This document shows positions 42,413-51,328 of a DNA stretch of 64,000 nt, one piece after another; within the stretch, counting starts at the first letter, position 1; each line of letters starts with the position of its first letter. The notes below the pieces were generated by a model. It searched no databases, had not been told where the DNA came from, and saw only the letters and a list, made by a program, of their open reading frames with translations. The DNA lies in NCBI GenBank assembly GCA_964603155.1, contig CAZRTZ010000003.1:42117-106116 (forward strand), given 5' to 3'. Source of the DNA: VAUL01 sp964603155 (GTDB taxonomy: Bacteria; Desulfobacterota; Desulfuromonadia; Desulfuromonadales; BM103). A program made the translations under genes and the position numbers.

Positions 42413-43549
42413 TCAAACAGGCCTTACAAAAATCCTGCCGGAATCAACCTTCCTTCGCCAAGACAATTGATAGTCTGCATTTGCCGGATTGAGGTCCAGT
42501 TCTGCCGGGGCGGTTCCCGCCATAACCCTTTCAAAGTAGGCGAATACATCCAGCGGCGAAATCAGTTCCAGACAAGAACGTTCGTGAAATTTACAGGCCC
42601 AATCGCAGTCGAAACAGTCAAGGCCATGAAAGATAATGTACTGGTTATTATTGCCTGGCCAAGGGAAAAATCGCCGGAAGGTTCCTCCGCCAAGGATGAT
42701 CAAGCACCTGTCAAGCAATAAACTGGCAAAATGGCTCAAACCCGTGTCGTTCCCCACATAGCCGTCACACTTTGCAAGAACACCTGCTGTTTGACGCCAT
42801 GAGAGTCGACCGACCTGGTTGTCGACATCAGGCTCAGTCGACGATATCTGCGCAGCCAATTCAGCAGCATCGATGCCGCCGAGCAGAACAAGACGCCAAC
42901 CCGCCCTACTGAGCAGGGCAGACAACTCGACCCATTTCCTGACAGGCCATTTAGCTGACCCTCCACCCAGGCCCAGAGCAAGGGTTCGCCCACCGACACT
43001 GCACCCCTGCCGCGCACAGAAAGACAGCCTGGGTGAAGCGTCCAGCGTAACGCTCAGAACACTTTCCACAAAAGATTTATGATATTCCAGTTCGGACAGA
43101 ACTCGCTCAGAACCAGCAAGGTGTTTCCACCCACGGGAAGCACGTTCAGCAACTTTTCTCGAACAGTTTGTCGGGAACTCCCAGGCGCAATACTTATTCT
43201 TGCCACGTACCGCCTGCATTATCACCAGCGTGCTCTGCCTGATGAACCTTCGCAGGCAAATGACCGTTTGGTAAGAGTTGTTGCCTATGTTGTCAAGCGT
43301 TGCCTTGTCTCCAACGGGGACACGCCGCAGTTGGATGCCAAACCTCTCATACTTGAGATCATAGTTGATTGAATCTCTGGAAACATAATAGCGGTGACGC
43401 AGCGGGGATATCCCCTCAGCGATTTCGGCATTATTGGAGCAAGTCAGCAAATCGGCCTCCCCACCGAAATGCTCCGCGATAGACCTGATCAGGCCAGAAG
43501 ACAGAATCAGGTCACCAATCCCATCGTTTTTGATGATAAGACAAGACAT
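42413..43549 (-). CDS. Family 9 glycosyltransferase (heptosyltransferase-like)
   Basis: A 378-residue GT-B protein. The N-terminal CLIIKNDGIGDLILSSGLIRSI and the C-terminal YVGNDTGLSHFASLL and GGGTFRRFFPWPG are GT9 features. The preceding methyltransferase ends one base upstream of its start, so the two are coupled. It probably adds heptose or a similar sugar to the glycan or core. It is distinct from the GT9 at 11675. Confidence 0.87.
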   Translation of the reverse strand: MSCLIIKNDGIGDLILSSGLIRSIAEHFGGEADLLTCSNNAEIAEGISPLRHRYYVSRDSINYDLKYERFGIQLRRVPVGDKATLDNIGNNSYQTVICLRRFIRQSTLVIMQAVRGKNKYCAWEFPTNCSRKVAERASRGWKHLAGSERVLSELEYHKSFVESVLSVTLDASPRLSFCARQGCSVGGRTLALGLGGGSAKWPVRKWVELSALLSRAGWRLVLLGGIDAAELAAQISSTEPDVDNQVGRLSWRQTAGVLAKCDGYVGNDTGLSHFASLLLDRCLIILGGGTFRRFFPWPGNNNQYIIFHGLDCFDCDWACKFHERSCLELISPLDVFAYFERVMAGTAPAELDLNPANADYQLSWRRKVDSGRIFVRPV

Positions 43550-43550
43550 T

Positions 43551-44111
43551 TCAGCGTTTTCTCAGGACAAGCTCAAAACTGTAGATCCCAACGGGAAAAC
43601 GCTCATGGACAACTTCCAGATCCCTCCTGTGAGCCAAACATCCCTTTACAAAATCGAGGCTGAAGCTTTGGTGAATATGGTGAGCGTTGGGAGGCTTGCC
43701 CTGCATTTGGCAGTACGCGCGATAGGTTTGCTCATCAGGGAGGAAAAGGACCAGATAACCACCAGGTCTGACAACCCTCAACCACTCTTCCAATACAGCC
43801 CCGGTATCCTCGAAATCCTCAAGCACATGTGACGAATAGACCCAATCCAAAGCATCAGCTCTGAACCAGTGGAGGTTGCGTGCATCGCCATGAAGATGCT
43901 GCACGTGATTCATATAATTTGCATAACGACCTGGCATATCCATACAGATTGCATGGGGCACAATCGGGTCTCCACCAAAACCGATATCGACACCATCACC
44001 CACGCAAAACTTGGCCAAGGTAGCGCGACACTTGCTTGTCTCAGAAACAGCAAGATTCGTCATTTGACGGCCGGCTTTAAAAAAATACTTATTGATTAGA
44101 TCGAAAAACAT
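43551..44111 (-). CDS. Class I methyltransferase, small
   Basis: A 186-residue methyltransferase-like protein with DGVDIGFGGDPIVPHAICMDM near the SAM site (motif I somewhat degenerate), and WVYSSHVLEDFEDTGAVLEEWLRVVRPGGYLVLFLPD as motifs II and III. The short length and loose motif I suggest a sugar or lipid methyltransferase, or a relative with no activity. It starts immediately after the upstream gene's stop. The coding is AT-rich at its start. Confidence 0.75.
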   Translation of the reverse strand: MFFDLINKYFFKAGRQMTNLAVSETSKCRATLAKFCVGDGVDIGFGGDPIVPHAICMDMPGRYANYMNHVQHLHGDARNLHWFRADALDWVYSSHVLEDFEDTGAVLEEWLRVVRPGGYLVLFLPDEQTYRAYCQMQGKPPNAHHIHQSFSLDFVKGCLAHRRDLEVVHERFPVGIYSFELVLRKR

Positions 44112-44945
44112 TCAATATGGCTTTTTTAGAATCATCAATATAAGCCCTGACGCCCCAGGGCCGATTGAACCATAAGGTTGATATACGGCATCGACGGCAT
44201 CCATAACCCAGCCTTCACTTGATAAACGCAACGTGATAATTTCCATGGTATCGCCAAATGTGTCACGCAGTGCTTGGACATGCTTCAAATGTAGAGTCTG
44301 AGCTGTTCGCACGCCAGTAACCGGTGGATGCAAGACATATTCAGGACAACCATATGGACAAGAGGCTACCATAATTCCACCTGGAGCCGTCATAGCAGAC
44401 AATATATTTATACTTTTCACAACCTCATGAATACACTGATCCCAATCCCATCCCTTATCAATTTCGTTAGAACCATAACGTGTGTTGTCAAAACCTATAT
44501 GTTCAATGGTCGATAAGCAGGTGACAAATGGGAAAGTCAAGTTTATATCCCACTTTGATAGTGGAAACTTGAAATAGGTATACTCTGGGTAAACAACAGT
44601 CTCCACGGATGGATTCAAGAAAAACAATCGGCGATGCCGCCCAACGACATCTGAAATCACATGATTGTTTAAAACACAACCAACATCGAGAATGGCAGTT
44701 GGATTGTAATCGATCAACAGAGATGAAGCAAAAGCGTATTCTGCTACTCTCTCGCCGTGTTCTGTGGCTTTCGACGTTCGTATCGCTTCGTGCCACGCAG
44801 CGCCAGCAAGCATATTTCTATAGATATTTGCAATTAATTCGTCACGCTTAACTGTGTCATCAACATAATATGCTTGTGAATCATTGCGAACACACCGCAT
44901 ATTACTTTTCTTAAGCCATGGTATTATTTTATTCAGATTTTTCAA
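44112..44945 (-). CDS. Methyltransferase-like protein of a glycan cluster
   Basis: A 277-residue protein. The motif I region AILDVGCVLNNHVISDVV and the STIEHIGFDNTRYGSNE block are found in SAM-dependent methyltransferases of O-antigen clusters, where the EHI region corresponds to motif II. The gene is AT-rich. It lies directly before the small methyltransferase and 30 bp after the Wzt gene, so it is part of the export-linked end of the cluster. Substrate unknown. Confidence 0.72.
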   Translation of the reverse strand: MKNLNKIIPWLKKSNMRCVRNDSQAYYVDDTVKRDELIANIYRNMLAGAAWHEAIRTSKATEHGERVAEYAFASSLLIDYNPTAILDVGCVLNNHVISDVVGRHRRLFFLNPSVETVVYPEYTYFKFPLSKWDINLTFPFVTCLSTIEHIGFDNTRYGSNEIDKGWDWDQCIHEVVKSINILSAMTAPGGIMVASCPYGCPEYVLHPPVTGVRTAQTLHLKHVQALRDTFGDTMEIITLRLSSEGWVMDAVDAVYQPYGSIGPGASGLILMILKKPY

Positions 44946-44975
44946 CTCAACATCCTTGCTTTACCACATCGTTTG

Positions 44976-46148
44976 TTAAAATGAACACGGCATCTGGTAA
45001 CAAACACCATAGCCATTTCGTCCTTTTACATGTATTATTGCGCAGTTAATGGCGTGGATGATTGTGCTTTTCTTATTTTCGCTTAGAATTGTCACAGCAA
45101 GACCATAATCACCTGCCTTAAGATGTAGCGGTCCAAGTTTTACAGAAATTTCATGGTTTTTTTTCGGAGAATTGTTCAGAATCTGAGTAAATTCAGCCTG
45201 AGCAACCGGTATTTCGCTATCGTGCAAAGCCAATAGTGCCAATCCACTCTTAAAATCTTCAGAACAATCTACCTCAATGACAAAATGAAGCATTTCACCC
45301 CAGTGAATATGCGTGACTGCTGGCTTACAAACGAACTTAGTGACAGTCGGATGCAACACAACTGACCTTGAAACTGCTGGTTTTAGATTCTTCTTCGAAT
45401 ACTCGCTAAGAACATCATAAGCTTGGCCAAATGCCTGAGGCACTCCGTCTCTCAGATACAGACAAAAATCACATATACGCGAAATCTGAGTTTGATCATG
45501 GCTGACGAAGATTACAGCACACCTATTTATAAGTTTTCCTATCCTGTCAAAACACTTGCTGCGGAAAGCCACATCGCCAACGGCCAACACCTCGTCGAGC
45601 AACAAGACATCCGTTTGCAGTGTTGTTGCCACCGCAAACCCCAATCTTACCTGCATTCCAGAACTATAATTCTGCACTGGTGTATCGATAAACTCACCAA
45701 GTTCAGCGAAGTCAATTATTTCGTCTATTTTCTCGTTGACCTCCCGCTTGCTCAACCCCAACACAGAGGCATTTATGTATATATTTTCACGGCCGGTCAG
45801 TATCGGGTTGAAACCGGCTCCAAGGGCAATCAGAGCCCCTAATCTCCCATGCATTTCGATTCTTCCGGCATCTGGCTTGATGAGGCCATTGAGCATGCGC
45901 AAAAGCGTGGTCTTGCCGGCACCGTTGCGACCGACCAACCCCAGGCACTCACCACGCTTTAACTCAAAACTGACGTTCCTGACCGCCCAGAATTCATCCG
46001 GCCGCAACGAATCCATGTCCCCATGCCGATGCCCCACGATTTCACTGCCAAGATCCTGCAAGCCATACCAGAGCGAGCGCTTCAGCGAGCGGCAAAACTT
46101 TTTGGAAACTCCTTCGACTTTGACAAGTGTATCGGGCATATCAGGCAC
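44976..46148 (-). CDS. wzt: ABC-2 polysaccharide exporter ATPase Wzt
   Basis: A 390-residue ATP-binding subunit. The ABC domain is standard: Walker A GRNGAGKTT (about 73-81), signature YSSGMQVRLGF and Walker B DVLLLDEVLAVGD. From about residue 255 there is a C-terminal beta-rich extension like the Wzt carbohydrate-binding domain, which recognises the finished O-antigen terminus. Together with the permease at 46141 it exports a lipid-linked glycan from the cytoplasm. The start overlaps the permease end by 8 bp. Confidence 0.92.
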   Translation of the reverse strand: MPDMPDTLVKVEGVSKKFCRSLKRSLWYGLQDLGSEIVGHRHGDMDSLRPDEFWAVRNVSFELKRGECLGLVGRNGAGKTTLLRMLNGLIKPDAGRIEMHGRLGALIALGAGFNPILTGRENIYINASVLGLSKREVNEKIDEIIDFAELGEFIDTPVQNYSSGMQVRLGFAVATTLQTDVLLLDEVLAVGDVAFRSKCFDRIGKLINRCAVIFVSHDQTQISRICDFCLYLRDGVPQAFGQAYDVLSEYSKKNLKPAVSRSVVLHPTVTKFVCKPAVTHIHWGEMLHFVIEVDCSEDFKSGLALLALHDSEIPVAQAEFTQILNNSPKKNHEISVKLGPLHLKAGDYGLAVTILSENKKSTIIHAINCAIIHVKGRNGYGVCYQMPCSF

Positions 46149-46992
46149 TCATCCGTTCAATCAATATCGGCATGGCGAGGCGGTAGATTATCCATCCCAG
46201 CAGCAAGAGAATGACGGCGACACTCATGACAGCAAGATAATAGTCGAGTGCCAGCAGCGGCAGACCGGCCAACAAGGCCCGGGCATTGTGAACTAGAGGT
46301 GTCAAGGGGTTGATTCTGAACAAGGCACCGGCCAAACCTGCCTTCGGTATCGGGAAGACCACCGGTGTAAGGAACATGACGAATTGCATCAGCATGGGAA
46401 CGACACGCCCGACATCGCCGTAAAGCACACCGACCGGAGTGATCAGCAGGCCGATGGCAGTACCGACCAAAATCAGGGCAACAAGAGCAAAGGGCAATAA
46501 CATCAGACCCCAACCGGGAGTGATCCCTGTCATCAGCAAGGCCCCAAGCATAAGAGCGAACTTAATCGACGCATTGAAACAAACCTGATAAACCCCGGAA
46601 AGGATCAGCGCCTCGCGAGGGAAGTTAAGTTTGGTCAACAGGCTTCTCGACCCATTTACCTGCTGCAGGGGGGCATTAAGCGCTTCCATGAATATTGTCC
46701 AGAGCATGGTGCCGGTGAAGGCATAAAACGGATAAGAAACTGTCGTTTCACCTAGGGCAACAATTCCGGAGGCGCTAAGAAAAATCCAGGTGATAGCACT
46801 GGCAAGGGGCATGATCAGAGCCCACAGCATCCCAAAGAAAGCCTGTCGATATTGGCCGCGAATGTCTCGTACTGCCAGTTGCCAGGCTAATTCACGACCG
46901 GACACCAGGTCAGAAAACATCCCCCGCAGCCCCAGGGCAGGGCTAAACAAACATGAATCGGCAGTGTAGATCGTAATCTTCCGGTCGCTCAT
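46141..46992 (-). CDS. wzm: ABC-2 polysaccharide exporter permease Wzm
   Basis: A 283-residue membrane protein with six hydrophobic segments and the family region SGRELAWQLAVRDIRGQYRQ just before the first. The start at 46992 (MSDRKITIYT) is preferred over 47052, which would overlap the GT2 gene upstream. It is adjacent to and overlaps the ATPase gene. With Wzt it should flip an undecaprenyl-linked O-polysaccharide across the inner membrane. Confidence 0.9.
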   Translation of the reverse strand: MSDRKITIYTADSCLFSPALGLRGMFSDLVSGRELAWQLAVRDIRGQYRQAFFGMLWALIMPLASAITWIFLSASGIVALGETTVSYPFYAFTGTMLWTIFMEALNAPLQQVNGSRSLLTKLNFPREALILSGVYQVCFNASIKFALMLGALLMTGITPGWGLMLLPFALVALILVGTAIGLLITPVGVLYGDVGRVVPMLMQFVMFLTPVVFPIPKAGLAGALFRINPLTPLVHNARALLAGLPLLALDYYLAVMSVAVILLLLGWIIYRLAMPILIERMSA

Positions 46993-47015
46993 CGCATAAT
47001 TCCGAAAATAACAGG

Positions 47016-47762
47016 TTACAGACCCTGCCGGTCGCCGCCCGACAACACGCACCGTTCCCGTATCGGTCGCAATTTTCCCAGCACCGGCAACATCCGGGCC
47101 AGAGAGAACCCGCCCATCGACAGCCCATACCAGAACCGGCCGAAATTCTTCCGCACAATACGGGTCATCTCATCAAGTTGCAACTCGCCGGTCAAACCAC
47201 CGGGGGCGGCATAGGCGACAAGGTCGGAAGTGTGCCGGAAATCGGCCCCCTGCCGGTAGAGACGCTGGTTGAAATCGAAGTCCGCATAGAGAGGGAAAGC
47301 GAGATCGAAAGGCGGATCGGGATGAAGCCGCTTCGGCACCAGCAGCCCCTGGTGGTGCAGGGAGTTGTAGAGCCGCAGCCAAAGCCCCTGCCGCGACCTG
47401 AAATACCGGCCACCGTCGAGCAGGACATCACCGTACAGGACCGTGTCGGAGCCGGCGCCGGGCGGAAGTTCGCGAGGCAATGACAGCAACCGGTCCCCCG
47501 CGCCGAGAAAGAGTATCCAGCTGTCGGGGTCGGCCATTGCCCATCCCTTGTTCATGGCATCGTAAACGCCGCGGTCCGGTTCGCTTCGCCACGCGGCAAA
47601 ATGCCCGGCGCTGGCGCGGATCACCTCCAGCGTCCCGTCGCTGGAACCGCCATCGATGACAATGTGGACCACCCCGGGGCGACGGCAGGCTTGCACGCTC
47701 CGCACCGTTTCTGCAAAAGCCGCGGCACAGTTGAGCACCGCCGTAACGATCGTGATCTTCAT
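47016..47762 (-). CDS. Family 2 glycosyltransferase
   Basis: A 248-residue GT-A enzyme of the WcaA/Wbb type: ITIVTAVLNCAAAFAETV, IVIDGGSSDGTLEVI, and the acidic SEPDRGVYDAMNKGW region before the FLGAGDRLL motif. The gene overlaps the FkbM methyltransferase by 4 bp upstream and lies 23 bp before the permease. Typical of the first sugar-adding steps next to an ABC exporter. Confidence 0.88.
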   Translation of the reverse strand: MKITIVTAVLNCAAAFAETVRSVQACRRPGVVHIVIDGGSSDGTLEVIRASAGHFAAWRSEPDRGVYDAMNKGWAMADPDSWILFLGAGDRLLSLPRELPPGAGSDTVLYGDVLLDGGRYFRSRQGLWLRLYNSLHHQGLLVPKRLHPDPPFDLAFPLYADFDFNQRLYRQGADFRHTSDLVAYAAPGGLTGELQLDEMTRIVRKNFGRFWYGLSMGGFSLARMLPVLGKLRPIRERCVLSGGDRQGL

Positions 47763-48511
47763 GGGGGAGGCAGTCGACCGCGATCATCGCCGCGCCGATG
47801 AAAAGTGCCGTCGACCTGCAAGACCTGCCCGGAGTTCCTGTCCGCGAAACACGGATCGACCGCAATCAGGGAATACCCACTGTCCGCCAGCAGGCGGTAA
47901 AGATCGTAAAATAACGGCTGCCCCCGGTACAACGGTACCAGCGACATCTCCACCTGAACCGTGTCGATGCGGGCGAGGGACTGTCGAGCCCCGACCAGAA
48001 CCCTCTCCTCAAAACCCTGAGTATCGATTTTCAGGTAAATACGAGCCGCGTCGTGGCAAAGCGTTGAAAACAACGGATCGAGTTGCTTCACCTCGACAAT
48101 TTCCCGCCCCTGATACGCCGATTCCGGGGCTGCGTCCAAGTGCGCCGGCAGCATGTCGAGCAGAGAGCTGCTGTCCGAGTTCCCCGCGACATTGATTTCC
48201 CGCCGCCCCTCGACGTCCCCCAAAGCAAAGTCGAACACCTCCCAGTTCGGGTCGTGCTGCGCACGTTTACTCAACACCGCAAATGCCGTGCTTAACGGCT
48301 CGAAAGAGAGGATTCTGCCGGCATATCCAAGATCCTGCCGCAGGTGCCTGGCAAATTGTCCGCGATTGGCACCGACATCAAGCACCGTATCGATCCCCAG
48401 GGACACGAGGAGCTGCTTTCGCCGCGCGACGGGGTGAGCGTCTGGTGCGAACCTGATGACGTCGCACCCGATCTTCCAAAGATATTTTCTAATAATTTTA
48501 AGTAGGTCCAT
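47759..48511 (-). CDS. FkbM-family methyltransferase
   Basis: A 250-residue SAM-dependent methyltransferase. DTVLDVGANRGQFARHL is motif I, SFEPLSTAFAVL the acidic adenosine-binding part, and YLKIDTQGFEERVLVGA the motif that follows in FkbM proteins. The start at 48511 has GCAGG upstream; the longer frame to 48613 overlaps the upstream FkbM gene. It is coupled to the GT2 at 47016. Confidence 0.85.
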   Translation of the reverse strand: MDLLKIIRKYLWKIGCDVIRFAPDAHPVARRKQLLVSLGIDTVLDVGANRGQFARHLRQDLGYAGRILSFEPLSTAFAVLSKRAQHDPNWEVFDFALGDVEGRREINVAGNSDSSSLLDMLPAHLDAAPESAYQGREIVEVKQLDPLFSTLCHDAARIYLKIDTQGFEERVLVGARQSLARIDTVQVEMSLVPLYRGQPLFYDLYRLLADSGYSLIAVDPCFADRNSGQVLQVDGTFHRRGDDRGRLPPP

Positions 48512-48584
48512 GTTACCTGCAGGGAAAAGACTTGGGGCAAAATTCTTCATGCCTTTGGATAATGCAGCAGCATGCCCCTCGTAG

Positions 48585-49367
48585 TTACCCCCTACCCTCA
48601 AGACCATAAACATCGCGAATTACGGCCAGCAAGTCAGGATTCCCCTGCTCCTTTAGGAACAGGCAGTCATGTTGCGAATCGAAGGTGCCATGTGCCGGAA
48701 ACTTCTTGACCATTGTGAACCCGAAATCTGACAGGTATGCCACTACCTCGTCAAACAGAACTATCCCTTCATAAAGCGGCAGCACAAAAAGCTCCAGATG
48801 CAAACCAACGCAACTTCCGGAAAGCAATGTTTGTGCCCCTTTGAGAATATTATATTCGGCGCCTTGGGCATCTATCTTCATGAAATGAAAGCTGGTCGTG
48901 GGAAATTCATCCTTCAGGATATTGTCAATCGACCGGCACTTCAGTTCAACTGTTTTTACCAACTGAGAGCGATCGAACCATGTTTCCGCCAACTCCTGCG
49001 GCCCCCTCTTTCGCAGTTCTTGAAAATTGCTCCGCACATACTCATAATTCTGCCGGAAAAGAGACGAGCCTGTTGCCTCGAACCCTTTGTATATGTAGAA
49101 GGGCAACGTCTCATCCGCTTCCCAGACTGCGGTGTTGTAGGTCACACAATTCGGGTCGCGCTGCAGCGACTCATTCGGCTCGAAATTGAGGAGGAATTTC
49201 AAGCGATTGGCGTTGGCGCTCCAGGGCTCCGGCAAGCCCCCGACCGAACCGACATCAATGAAGCCCAACAGACCACGATTCAGGTAGTTCAACCTGCGCT
49301 TGTAATCGAGCCCAGAAGACCACCTGCCGACCGTAATTCGCTTCAACCTCTCAAGAATCGACGGCAT
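48585..49367 (-). CDS. FkbM-family methyltransferase
   Basis: A 260-residue FkbM relative. FIDVGSVGGLPEPW is a modified motif I, NFEPNESLQ follows, and FMKIDAQGAEYNILKGA is the conserved IDxxGxE region. The glycine-rich motif I deviates from the usual G-A-N-x-G, so activity is less certain. It is the second FkbM gene in a row; the pair may methylate different sugars of the same chain. Confidence 0.82.
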   Translation of the reverse strand: MPSILERLKRITVGRWSSGLDYKRRLNYLNRGLLGFIDVGSVGGLPEPWSANANRLKFLLNFEPNESLQRDPNCVTYNTAVWEADETLPFYIYKGFEATGSSLFRQNYEYVRSNFQELRKRGPQELAETWFDRSQLVKTVELKCRSIDNILKDEFPTTSFHFMKIDAQGAEYNILKGAQTLLSGSCVGLHLELFVLPLYEGIVLFDEVVAYLSDFGFTMVKKFPAHGTFDSQHDCLFLKEQGNPDLLAVIRDVYGLEGRG

Positions 49368-49448
49368 CCCCGCTAAGCCTCCTTAAGGGGGAAACAACTT
49401 TGGCGCACGCCAATCCTTCTAGCGGGGCGATTCCAATGGTTTGGCAAC

Positions 49449-50486
49449 TCATTGATCCCCCGCGCACTCCTCAAAGGAGAGGTGGGGCCTGCTCAACAAT
49501 CGCCATGCCGTCACCGCCTTGCGCCATTCTCCGAACAAAAGGCGCACGATTACTGCGACCAGCACTCCGAGGTAAACCGTCGGCAGGGCCCAAGGACAGT
49601 AGCGACGGGTAAAGCGCAGTCGATTGCGCAAGGTGTAGAAATCGGCCAACCGGCTCTTGCGCACTGGATGTGAAGCTGTTCCGATCGTTCCACCTACTTT
49701 GTGATAAACGATGCTTTCCGGAGCGTAGGCCAGAGCGAACCGCCCACGGCAACGAACCGCCCAGTCCAACTCCTCGTAAAAGAGGAAATATCCCTCCTCC
49801 ATAAGACCAATCTCACGCAAAAAACGAGGCGTGACAAACATCGAGGCCCCTATTACGTAATCCATGCGCCGTTGGATGGCCTCGGTGTTACAATAACGCG
49901 GCCAAGCGCGGCCACGGCCAAGATGCCAGGCCAATCCCAGCCAGCGAAAGTAGAGAGCTCCACCAAGGCCATCAATCTGCCCGGGTCGCCAGTAATTGAG
50001 AATGGTGGACCCACAGATGCCCGCATCAGGGCGCTGGGCCATCCGCGCAACCAGTGTTCGCAGAGCAGCCGGGTCTGCCATGGTGTCGTTATTGAGGACC
50101 CAGATGAAATCGGCATCCCCTCTGGCCAGGACATAGCGCAAACCGACGTTGTTGCCAGCGGCAAACCCCAGGTTCGCCCCATTTCTAATGATGACCAACT
50201 GCGCGTCCACCTCCCCGCCCTGCTCGGCAGCAATCCGATCATAAACAGCTACTGACAAAGGCTTGGCGGCCGGAGCAGGGGTTGGCGACAGGATCCGCTT
50301 CTCCGGAAGCACATCGAGGAACCCCCTTGCCCATGCGACCAAATGCTCTACTGACTGATCGCTTGAACCGTTATCACAGACGACCAGGCGGTAATCCGGA
50401 TAATCGAGGCGCAGCAAGCTCTCCAGACATTCGAGGGTATCCTCCCAGTTATTCCAGTTGAGGAGAAGAATGTAGACGCGGCTCAC
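49449..50486 (-). CDS. Family 2 glycosyltransferase, rhamnosyltransferase-like
   Basis: A 345-residue GT-A enzyme. The start is a GTG at 50486 that overlaps the stop of the UbiA-like gene (GTGA), giving VSRVYILLLNWNNWEDTL, the usual family beginning; the ATG at 50627 lies deep inside the preceding gene. LVVCDNGSSDQSVEHL and the metal site WVLNNDTMADPAAL are clear. A hydrophobic C-terminal stretch may anchor it at the membrane. Confidence 0.88.
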   Translation of the reverse strand: MSRVYILLLNWNNWEDTLECLESLLRLDYPDYRLVVCDNGSSDQSVEHLVAWARGFLDVLPEKRILSPTPAPAAKPLSVAVYDRIAAEQGGEVDAQLVIIRNGANLGFAAGNNVGLRYVLARGDADFIWVLNNDTMADPAALRTLVARMAQRPDAGICGSTILNYWRPGQIDGLGGALYFRWLGLAWHLGRGRAWPRYCNTEAIQRRMDYVIGASMFVTPRFLREIGLMEEGYFLFYEELDWAVRCRGRFALAYAPESIVYHKVGGTIGTASHPVRKSRLADFYTLRNRLRFTRRYCPWALPTVYLGVLVAVIVRLLFGEWRKAVTAWRLLSRPHLSFEECAGDQ

Positions 50487-51328
50487 TGATAAATGCTCCA
50501 GGCCACCAGAACTGCCCAGAGAATGCTCGTCACCAACAGGGGTAAATCCCGCAACAGGGCATGGGTCGGATCCCCGCTTTGCCCGGACTTGACCCTGAAG
50601 AGATAACGAAGCAGACCGAACATGCATAGCGGCACGGTATAAACCATGAACGGCTTGCTCAGCACATAGATCGCATAGGTGACGATAACCGCAGCACCGC
50701 AGAAAAACATGGAATTTTCGAGAAAACCATCGGGATAAACCTCAAGAGTCCGCCGATGTTCTCCCGCCTTTTCCCCTAAGCGAATTTGTTCACTGTGCCG
50801 CTTACCCAGGCTAAGGAAAAGGGCAAGGAGAAATACCGTCAGGAATAACCATTCTGAAATGTACACTTCAAAAGCCTCGCCACCGGCATAGAGCCGCAGT
50901 ACGAAGCCAAGGGAAATACAGAACACATCGACAATCGGCCAGTCTTTCAGTTCACAGGAGTACAACAGGGAAAATAGCAGATAGAGGCCAACAAAAAGCA
51001 GGAACCGCAATGACACCAACTTTCCGAGGACGGCAGCGCCAACCAGCAACGCAACGCCCAGAGCGATTGCCTGTGCCCTGCTTATATCGCCAGCCGGCAA
51101 GGGGCGGGAACATTTTTGCGGATGACGACGATCACGCTCCAGGTCCATTAAGTCATTGAAAATATAGGCGGCACTGGAGGCAAGGGAAAATGCAACAAAT
51201 GGCATCACGCCGCGAACGGCCATATGGGGGTGAAGCAGTGCACCGCCAAGAAACGGCGGGAAGAAGAGGATCAGATTCTTCATCCATTGATGAGGGCGCA
51301 GGATTATCAACAGGCCGATTGACTTCAT
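50483..51328 (-). CDS. Decaprenyl-phosphate phosphoribosyltransferase-like UbiA prenyltransferase
   Basis: A 281-residue membrane protein of the UbiA superfamily. The prenyl-phosphate-binding motif is NDLMDLERDRRHP (N58, D59, D62, D66). The N-terminal LRPHQWMKNLILFFPP and the RPLPAGDISRAQA block match the DPPR synthase subgroup, whose mycobacterial member transfers phosphoribose to decaprenyl phosphate for arabinan synthesis. No epimerase (DprE1/DprE2) is in the window. It overlaps the TPR membrane gene and the GT2 gene by 4 bp each. Confidence 0.85.
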   Translation of the reverse strand: MKSIGLLIILRPHQWMKNLILFFPPFLGGALLHPHMAVRGVMPFVAFSLASSAAYIFNDLMDLERDRRHPQKCSRPLPAGDISRAQAIALGVALLVGAAVLGKLVSLRFLLFVGLYLLFSLLYSCELKDWPIVDVFCISLGFVLRLYAGGEAFEVYISEWLFLTVFLLALFLSLGKRHSEQIRLGEKAGEHRRTLEVYPDGFLENSMFFCGAAVIVTYAIYVLSKPFMVYTVPLCMFGLLRYLFRVKSGQSGDPTHALLRDLPLLVTSILWAVLVAWSIYQ

